Assembly (NCBI GenBank): GCA_937952155.1
Contig: CALFYH010000065.1
Span: forward strand, 1-12,132
Direction: 5' to 3'
Source: an uncultured Saprospiraceae bacterium
GTDB taxonomy: Bacteria; Bacteroidota; Bacteroidia; Chitinophagales; Saprospiraceae
DNA length: 12,132 nt
A program made the translations under genes and the position numbers. Below, in pieces: positions 1 to 7,200 of this stretch (positions are counted from its first letter, which is position 1; the number at the start of each line of letters is the position of its first letter). The notes under the pieces are model-generated. The model ran no database searches and was not told where the DNA came from. It saw only the letters and a program-made list of their open reading frames with translations.

Positions 1-1
1 A

Positions 2-1330
2 GATACCAGCATCAAAGGTATCATCCTGCTGACGTTGCCTATTAGCATGGCCAAACTTATTCCTGAGCTCAATTATCTCTTCAACGCTGCTTTTTTAGGT
101 CATATCGGAAGCAAAGAGTTGGCATTGGCTGGAATCACTGGCGTTTATTACCTGATATTTTCTGCTATCGGATATGGACTAAATAATGCTTTGCTGTCTA
201 TCATGTCTCGTCGAGCTGGAGAAGACAATCGCAATGAAATATTTTCGTCTCTTTGGCATGGCTTGATCCTAGGTTTAGGGCTTGCCGCAATATTTGTGGC
301 CTTTACATGGGCGACTGTACATCCGATCATGCGATGGGCAGGCGTAGAATCCAATGGTGCCAAGATGGCTGGATCATTCCTAAATATACGCATTTGTGGC
401 TTGTTTTTTCTTTATAGCTTACAGATGCAAAACGCATTTTTGATCAGTTTACAAAAAACAAAATACCTAATCATCATAGCAATTATCCAGTCATTAACCA
501 ATTTGGCATTGGATTATGGATTGATATTCGGGCACTTTGGCTTGCCCGCTTTAGGATTTAACGGTGCAGCTTATGCATCCGTCATTTCCGAATTTCTCGG
601 TATGTTGACTGTAATAACGATCATTTATGGATTAGACGTTAGGAGACGATTCAATATCATTCCTGATTTTAAGATCAAGCTGCAAACAATTCGGTTGGTA
701 TTTACACAAGGATTTCCATTGATGAGTCAGCTGGCAATAAGTACGGGAGCTTGGTGGGTATTTTTCATTTTGGTAAGTAGAAATTATACCTATGAAGAGC
801 AAGCTGTTTCACAGACGATGCGCAACTTATTTGGGCTTGGTGGTGTATTTTCATGGGCTTTTGGTTCTTCTGCCAATACCATCATCAGCAATCTCATCGG
901 CCAAGGAAGACAAGATGAAATTTTTGCCATCATCAAAAAAATGGTGATCATCAGTGTGTCAGGTATGTCAATATTTGTAGTAATTCTCAATTTGTATCCT
1001 GATTTATTTCTTGGTCTTTTTGGGCAATCAGGAGATTTTGTAAATATAGGACTAAGCACACTGAGAGTTGTAAGCACAGCTATGATAATTTTATGTGTAG
1101 GTGTGATTTGGCTTAATGCTGTCGTCGCAACTGGCAAAACCAATATTGTTTTTTGGATCGAATTCTTGGGAATTGTTTCCTATCTTGTTTATGTCTGGAT
1201 CGTGATAGAAGTGATGAAAATGGACCTAGAAGTTGCTTGGATGAGTGAGTGGATATATTGGATTATGTTATTTTTACCTAGTTTTTTCTATCTCAAATAT
1301 GGTAATTGGCGTGAAGATTTGAAATATTGA
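2..1330 (+). CDS. MATE family efflux transporter (5' end outside window)
   Basis: Integral inner-membrane antiporter of the MATE family, which exports drugs or other organic cations in exchange for Na+ or H+. The reading frame is open from base 2 to the TGA at 1328-1330 (442 residues seen). The first visible residues (IKGIILLTLPISMAKLIPEL, then a stretch ending FLGHIGSKELALAG) match the first helix and following loop of MATE proteins, so probably only a short N-terminal piece is missing. Internal TTG and ATG codons at 35 and 47 lie inside that first helix and are not convincing starts. About eleven to twelve hydrophobic segments are visible, with the usual internal two-fold character: a second half begins near residue 235 (TQGFPLMSQLAISTGAWW). 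It ends in a short basic/aromatic cytoplasmic tail. The gene converges on clpB with a 56-bp spacer. The family is clear; the substrate cannot be read from the sequence. Confidence 0.9.
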   Translation, partial: DTSIKGIILLTLPISMAKLIPELNYLFNAAFLGHIGSKELALAGITGVYYLIFSAIGYGLNNALLSIMSRRAGEDNRNEIFSSLWHGLILGLGLAAIFVAFTWATVHPIMRWAGVESNGAKMAGSFLNIRICGLFFLYSLQMQNAFLISLQKTKYLIIIAIIQSLTNLALDYGLIFGHFGLPALGFNGAAYASVISEFLGMLTVITIIYGLDVRRRFNIIPDFKIKLQTIRLVFTQGFPLMSQLAISTGAWWVFFILVSRNYTYEEQAVSQTMRNLFGLGGVFSWAFGSSANTIISNLIGQGRQDEIFAIIKKMVIISVSGMSIFVVILNLYPDLFLGLFGQSGDFVNIGLSTLRVVSTAMIILCVGVIWLNAVVATGKTNIVFWIEFLGIVSYLVYVWIVIEVMKMDLEVAWMSEWIYWIMLFLPSFFYLKYGNWREDLKY

Positions 1331-1335
1331 TACAT

Positions 1336-1362
1336 AAAAAAGGGTCAGAAAACTCCGACCCT
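1336..1362 (-). terminator. Rho-independent terminator of clpB
   Basis: A hairpin at 1341-1362 lies 25 bp after the clpB stop codon. In the leftward transcript, arms AGGGUCGGA and UCUGACCCU form nine consecutive pairs, including one G-U, around a four-base loop, followed by a U run (complement of 1336-1340). In the rightward direction the G-U position becomes an A-C mismatch and only A-rich sequence follows the stem. It therefore serves clpB better than the converging MATE gene. It closely resembles the hairpin at 4242-4273. Confidence 0.85.
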
Positions 1363-1386
1363 AAAAATCTTAACTCCTATCTTTCC

Positions 1387-4107
1387 TTAAATATCATCTT
1401 CCTCTTCGATATCCTTAACTAAATCATTGACATCTTTGGTTGCTTTCTTGAGCTTGTCCACATTGTTTTCCTTTACTACTTTTGGTTTTGATGTAGATTT
1501 TGTAGGCTCTGATGCAAAAACAAATCCCTTGGCATCAGTGCCTATATAGATGGTATCTCCTGCTCCAAACTTCCCACTCAATACATTTTTTGCCAGTTCG
1601 TTGATGATTTCTTTTTGGATGACTCTGGTCATTGGTCTAGCTCCGAATTGTGGCTCGTAACCCAAGTCCGCCAGTAGATCCATTGCCGACTCATCAAACT
1701 GAATGCCAATCTCTTGTTTTGCCAGGTTTTTGGTCAATTTTTTGATCATCAAGCTCGCAATCTGTTTGATTTCTGCTTTGGACAATGGTAAAAACATAAT
1801 TTTTTCATCTATCCTATTAAGAAATTCCGGTCTTAGATTTTCTTTGAGCAAGTCGAAAACTTCAACTTTTGTGGTCTCAATGATATCGGCTTTGTGCTTG
1901 TCACCGAGTGCATCAAGATCTTCAAAATTTTCCAATATCACCTCGGAGCCCATATTGGATGTCATGATGATGATGGTATTTTTGAAATTTGCCACACGAC
2001 CTTTATTATCTGTCAATCTACCGTCGTCCAATACTTGCAACAAAATATTGAATGTATCAGGATGTGCCTTTTCGATTTCGTCCAACAAGATGATGCTATA
2101 AGGTCTTCTGCGTACTGCCTCTGACAGTTGGCCACCTTCGTCATATCCGACATAGCCCGGAGGCGCTCCTACAAGTCTTGATACACTGTGTTTTTCTTGA
2201 TATTCACTCATATCTATACGTGTGATCGCTGATTCATCATCGAAGAGTACTTCAGCCAATGCTTTTGCCAACTCCGTTTTTCCTACACCAGTTGGGCCTA
2301 AAAATATGAATGATCCAATTGGCTTTTTTTCATCTTGCAATCCAGCTCTACTCCTACGGACAGCGTCTGCTACGGCTACGACAGCTTCTTTTTGGCCGAT
2401 AAGTCGCTTGCCAATTTCTTCTTCCAGTGATAATAATTTCGTCTTTTCACTTTGAAGCATTTTAGAAACTGGAATTCCTGTCCACTTACTGATCACATCA
2501 GCGATATCATTAGCAGTTACCATTTCGTTTGTAAACCTGCTATCTTCAGGCAATTGTTCCAACTTTTCATTGGCCACTTTGAGTTGGGCTTCTTTTTCTT
2601 TAAGATCACCATATCGGATTTTTGCAACCTTTTCGAAGTCACTTTCACGCTCTGCTTTCTGGGCTTCGTATTCAAGTTGCTCGATTTGCTTCCTTATATT
2701 TTGGATAGTATCGACGATTTCCTTTTCCGATTGCCATGCTGCTCTTATTGAATCCAATTTTTCTTTGGCATTGGCTATCTGTTCTGTGATGACTTTGAGC
2801 TTCTTTTCATCATTTTCTTTTTTGATAAATTCGCGTTCTATCTCCAATTGGCGTACCTTTCTGTCGAGTTCGTCCACATCTTCAGGAACAGAATCAAGTT
2901 CCAATCTCAATTTTGCTGCAGCTTCATCTATAAGATCGATGGCTTTATCGGGCAATTTACGCTCAGAAATGTATCTGTGAGACAACTCAGCAGCTGCGAT
3001 AAGGGCTTCGTCCAGAATGCCAATTTTGTGATATACTTCGTATTTTTCTTGGATACCACGCAAAATAGAGATCGTATCTTCTACAGATGGCTCGTCTATA
3101 TTTACCGTCTGAAATCTCCTGACAAGTGCTTTATCATTCTCAAAATATTTCTGATATTCGTCCAATGTTGTCGCACCAATAGTCCTTAGCTCTCCTCTTG
3201 CTAAAGCAGGTTTCAAGATATTGGCAGCATCCATGGCTCCTTGTCCTCCGCCTGTTCCTATGAGTGTGTGAATTTCATCAATAAAGAGGATGACTTCACC
3301 ATTAGATGCGATGACCTCATTGATCACGGCTTTTAATCGCTCTTCGAACTCACCTTTATATTTGGCACCAGCCACCAAGGCAGCCATATCCAAGGTATAA
3401 ATCTTTTTGGTTTTTAGATTTTCAGGCACATCTTGCTGTACTATCCGCCATGCAATCCCTTCGATAATGGCTGTTTTACCAACACCAGGATCTCCGAGCA
3501 GAATCGGATTGTTTTTCTTTCTTCGGGACAGAATATGTAAAATTCTCCTTATCTCTTCATCTCGCCCGATGATGGGATCGAGTTTGCCGCTTTCTGCTCT
3601 TTCATTGAGGTCAACGGCAAATTTTTTAAGAGAATTATATTGATTTTCAGCATTTTGATCTGTTACTTTTCGACCTTTACGCAGTTCGTTGATCGCAATT
3701 TTCATCTTATCAGCTGTTGCACCTTGATTCTTCAACAAGGTAGCAGCCTTATCATCGCCCATGATGATGCCCATAAGCATGAGTTCGATTGTTATGAATT
3801 CATCACCGAAATCCTTTAACAATTTTTTGGCTGTAGCCAATGCTTTATTTGCGTCATTTGTAAGATATTGTTTATCGCCACCTTCTACCTTTGGAAATTT
3901 CTCTAGTTCTACATTGATATCGCGTTTCAACATAGCGATATTAACTCCCATTTTGCTCAATAAAAACTCAGCAAGTTTGGGATCTGTGTCCATGATTCCC
4001 TTGATGAGATGGACAGTATCTACTCCTTGTTGATCCAGCGATCCAGCTAATTGTTGTGATTTTAAAATAGCTTCCTGTGCATTTACAGTAAAATTATCGT
4101 ATGTCAT
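1387..4107 (-). CDS. clpB: ATP-dependent chaperone ClpB (Hsp100 disaggregase)
   Basis: Cytoplasmic hexameric AAA+ disaggregase that threads aggregated proteins through its pore together with DnaK/DnaJ/GrpE. All domains are present in 906 residues. The Clp N-domain spans about 1-145. NBD1 has Walker A GDPGVGKT (205-212), Walker B VILFIDE (272-278) and pore loop KYKGEFE (249-255). The ClpB-specific coiled-coil M domain covers roughly 405-525, which separates it from ClpA and ClpX. NBD2 has Walker A GPTGVGKT (604-611), Walker B ILLDE (673-677), pore loop GYVGYDE (651-657) and sensor-2 GARP (822-825). There is no ClpP-binding loop that I recognise. The ATG at 4107 gives the normal N-terminus (MTYDNFTVNAQEA). 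The protein is about 40-50 residues longer than E. coli ClpB because of a lysine-rich then acidic tail (about 866-906, ending EEEDDI). The gene stands alone between two similar hairpin terminators, so it is probably monocistronic. Heat induction is expected for the family, but I see no operator. Confidence 0.98.
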   Translation of the reverse strand: MTYDNFTVNAQEAILKSQQLAGSLDQQGVDTVHLIKGIMDTDPKLAEFLLSKMGVNIAMLKRDINVELEKFPKVEGGDKQYLTNDANKALATAKKLLKDFGDEFITIELMLMGIIMGDDKAATLLKNQGATADKMKIAINELRKGRKVTDQNAENQYNSLKKFAVDLNERAESGKLDPIIGRDEEIRRILHILSRRKKNNPILLGDPGVGKTAIIEGIAWRIVQQDVPENLKTKKIYTLDMAALVAGAKYKGEFEERLKAVINEVIASNGEVILFIDEIHTLIGTGGGQGAMDAANILKPALARGELRTIGATTLDEYQKYFENDKALVRRFQTVNIDEPSVEDTISILRGIQEKYEVYHKIGILDEALIAAAELSHRYISERKLPDKAIDLIDEAAAKLRLELDSVPEDVDELDRKVRQLEIEREFIKKENDEKKLKVITEQIANAKEKLDSIRAAWQSEKEIVDTIQNIRKQIEQLEYEAQKAERESDFEKVAKIRYGDLKEKEAQLKVANEKLEQLPEDSRFTNEMVTANDIADVISKWTGIPVSKMLQSEKTKLLSLEEEIGKRLIGQKEAVVAVADAVRRSRAGLQDEKKPIGSFIFLGPTGVGKTELAKALAEVLFDDESAITRIDMSEYQEKHSVSRLVGAPPGYVGYDEGGQLSEAVRRRPYSIILLDEIEKAHPDTFNILLQVLDDGRLTDNKGRVANFKNTIIIMTSNMGSEVILENFEDLDALGDKHKADIIETTKVEVFDLLKENLRPEFLNRIDEKIMFLPLSKAEIKQIASLMIKKLTKNLAKQEIGIQFDESAMDLLADLGYEPQFGARPMTRVIQKEIINELAKNVLSGKFGAGDTIYIGTDAKGFVFASEPTKSTSKPKVVKENNVDKLKKATKDVNDLVKDIEEEDDI

Positions 4108-4196
4108 ATGGTTTATTGTATTATTATTTGATTTTAGTCAATATATATCAAACCTTTTACCAAGTTGATTTTTAAGCCAAATTGACACTAAAAATA

Positions 4197-4229
4197 CAAA
4201 TATACTGACAAAAAGTCCAGAATTCACAA
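4197..4229 (-). promoter_or_regulatory. Candidate clpB promoter
   Basis: On the minus strand the box TATATTTG (complement of 4197-4204) matches the Bacteroidota -7 consensus TAnnTTTG exactly. It lies about 90 nt before the clpB ATG and just after the terminator of the upstream gene. A TTG (complement of 4227-4229) sits 22 nt upstream as a possible -33 element, slightly wider than the usual spacing. In such AT-rich DNA a chance match is quite possible. Nothing else is recognisable in the rest of the 4108-4241 spacer. Confidence 0.3.
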
Positions 4230-4241
4230 GGTAATCCAAAC

Positions 4242-4273
4242 AAAAAGGGTCAGAAACATTCCGACCCTTTTTT
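4242..4273 (-). terminator. Terminator of the HYR-repeat gene (A/T flanks on both sides)
   Basis: The hairpin starts 6 bp after the stop codon of the HYR-repeat gene. In the leftward transcript the arms GGGUCGGAA and UUCUGACCC pair over nine positions, including one G-U, around a three-base loop. The arms are flanked by A6 on the 5' side and U5 on the 3' side, which can extend the stem. The flanking T6 on the plus strand would also let it act rightward, although there the G-U becomes an A-C mismatch and no rightward gene needs it. It separates the HYR-repeat gene from clpB. Confidence 0.88.
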
Positions 4274-4278
4274 ATCTA

Positions 4279-7200
4279 TTATTCTAATCTCAGTATTTTT
4301 ATGACTTCATTAAGGTCATTGTCTTTTATTTTCACAAAAAATACTCCCAATCTATCACCTAATTGGCTTTGATTAATATTTATGTTATTGAGTCCAGCAG
4401 ACATGAATACAGATTGACTGTACACTGCTGATCCTTTCGCATCATAAATGCTAATATTGGTATTTCCTTCTGCTTTCTTGTATATCGTTACATTGGTCTC
4501 ATCCTTAAACGGATTTGGTTGATTTTGAGATACATAGGAAGCTACTTCTGATGTGCCAGATCTGAAATCAAGTCGAAGGTCAGACTGGGTCAAATCCGCA
4601 TTGTACGCATACGATGGCGTAACGACATTGGATAAGGTCAGAACATTACTCAACATGGATGATTTATCGGCTTTGACTATCAGATTAAACATGGCTTTAT
4701 TTTCATCCAGTTTGAATCCAGCCAAATCATCATATGATATTGTTACGTATCGTTTTCCGTTTCTGGTAACTTCAGCAAAATTATCATTTTTCAATCGCAA
4801 TCCATCCGCTTCTATACCATGGTAATGTAATCCTGCGCCCAACTCAAAAGTCCATTGCAATCCTACAAGAGTCTCTGTGCATTCAATATTTACTGGAATA
4901 TTTACCAATGATCCAGCATTAAGCATCTCATCCTTTATCCATATGGTAGTCTTGTCATTATTTCTGTTAGTAGTTTTGCCAATGATATTTTCAGAAACAG
5001 TACCATTGACATCACCTACTTTTACCGCGACGAAATCAGATGCTACCATATTAGATTCAAGAGATTCATATTTTAAAAATTCAGCAAAAGGCCATGGCGC
5101 AGCTGGATCATTAAATTTATAGGCTGCATCAACAAATCTCCAAGATGTATTGCTACTCAATTTGTTGCTAAGACCAAGGATTAATTTTCGAAGTTCGACG
5201 ATGTCTGCAGCACTTATAGATTTACTGTTATTGGCATCAGCCGCAATCAATTTATAAGGTGAATCTAATGGTTTTATACCTAAGATATGTCTTTGGATCA
5301 ATACAAGGTCGATGGTACTTATTCCTTCCAGGTGATTATCATTTTTTTCGGGAACCAACTGATAATCGTTGTACATCGCAAGGTTGCCAAAATTATATCC
5401 ACCTTCATTATCCGTCATAAAACTTCCTTCTGTCTCTCCGCCATCAAGTTTGATTTTGGCTTCTGCAAGTTTAGCTCCTTCTTCGGTATATACCTTACCA
5501 GAGATTAGGATTCGACCATTATTGCCACATAAATTGTGATTGTCTTGAACGGTAATAAATGTTATGGTTTTTGATTGATTACCAGCTAGATCCGTTACCC
5601 AAAATTCTATTCTTCTTTGACCTAAGCTATCACATGTGAAGATCCTGTTTCTGTCATTTACATTTTGAGAAAATGAGAATTTCAGTTGGTTAGCAGGAGT
5701 ACAGTTGTCAGAACTTAGATTGTTAAAATCAGAAGCCCATATTTCGGCCATAGCCATTGGTGCTGTCAGATTTATTGCCAATCCTTGCATAGCCACTGCT
5801 GCTGGTGCCTTACAATCTTTCACTGTAAATCTAAATGAACAGGTAGAAATATTGCTACATCCATCTTTTGCTTCCCAAGTGAGTCTGTGTGTTCCCATTG
5901 GATAAGTCCTTGTGACGCTTGCACTTGTTCCTGTAAATTCTGGTGTACCGCCATTATCATTGATATCTATTTTGTAGGACCAAGTGATCTGAACCGGAAG
6001 ACAATCGTCAGTACCTGTAGCATTAAATGTGACGTTAACATCACAACCATTGCCTGTGCAAATAATAGTATCACGACAAACTTTATTACCGATTGTTGGT
6101 GGTACCGTATTTACAATATAAATATTCTGTACAAAAGTCCATTTGCCTGGGCTATTAGGAACATTGGTCTGATATTGACACCAGTCCAAAACAGTCCAAG
6201 TACGTCTGATATATTTACAATGTGTAGGATGAGCAAAAGTCATATCTGTATAAGTTGCTGCTGCCTGACTGCATTTGTCATTATTGATTACAGGAGCACC
6301 AGTGATGGATGCAGGTGGATTGCTCACATTACAATCATTAAAATTAACATTCAAAGCAGGCCATGTAATATCACTTGCATCAAATTTATCTACATCAATT
6401 ACATAAATTGTCTGTGTGTATGTAGCTGTATTTCCACTTCCGTCCGTAACTACAAAATCCCGTTTGATTTGGCCTGTTTGACACATAGTGAGCATATTTC
6501 TTACAGACACACTTACGGTTGATCCTGGACAGTTATCGTTATAAACTCCATCCTGACCAGCAATACCTGAAGGTGGATAGAATGAATTAGGATCATTGAT
6601 TACAATATTCTGACGTGTTGTGCCAGAAGCTACAAAGGTTCCGAATGCACTAAGATTATTTATGTTTAGAGCATACTCACAACTTACACTCACGTCAGGC
6701 AATGGTGTAATGATAGCTGGTAGTAAATTATCATGAACGATAACTGATGTCATACAATCAGTATAGTTACCTCTTGCATCCGTCACTCTTATTATGATAG
6801 TTATTGTATCATTTACATCATCACAACAAAAATTGACATAATTTCCGAAGTCATCAGGCACAGTGCCTCCACATACATTTTCCATGCGTCTTGCAGTGTA
6901 TGTCAATGTTCCTCCACAATTGTCCGATGCCGCCGATATAAAAGATGAAGCTGGTAATTCAGGTTCGTCACTTATTGAAATGATTCTTGGTTGTTTACAC
7001 ACGATATCTGGGCCTAATCTGTCTTTAGCTGTTACTGTTATTGAACATGTTGCGGTATTTCCTGCATTGTCCGTTACTGTAAATGTAACCGTATGCGTCT
7101 GATTATGTGAAGATGAAATCACTGTGCCAAGTACTGGAGATTGTGTAATTGTTGTATTGGGACAATTATCAGATTTAGTCACCAATGCTGTAAAATCAGG

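Noticed and set aside
5887..6522. A 211-codon open frame on the plus strand, opposite the HYR-repeat gene
   Set aside because: It is rich in Cys, Ser, Thr and Ile with no domain pattern or signal peptide. It mirrors the composition of the strongly supported coding frame on the other strand.
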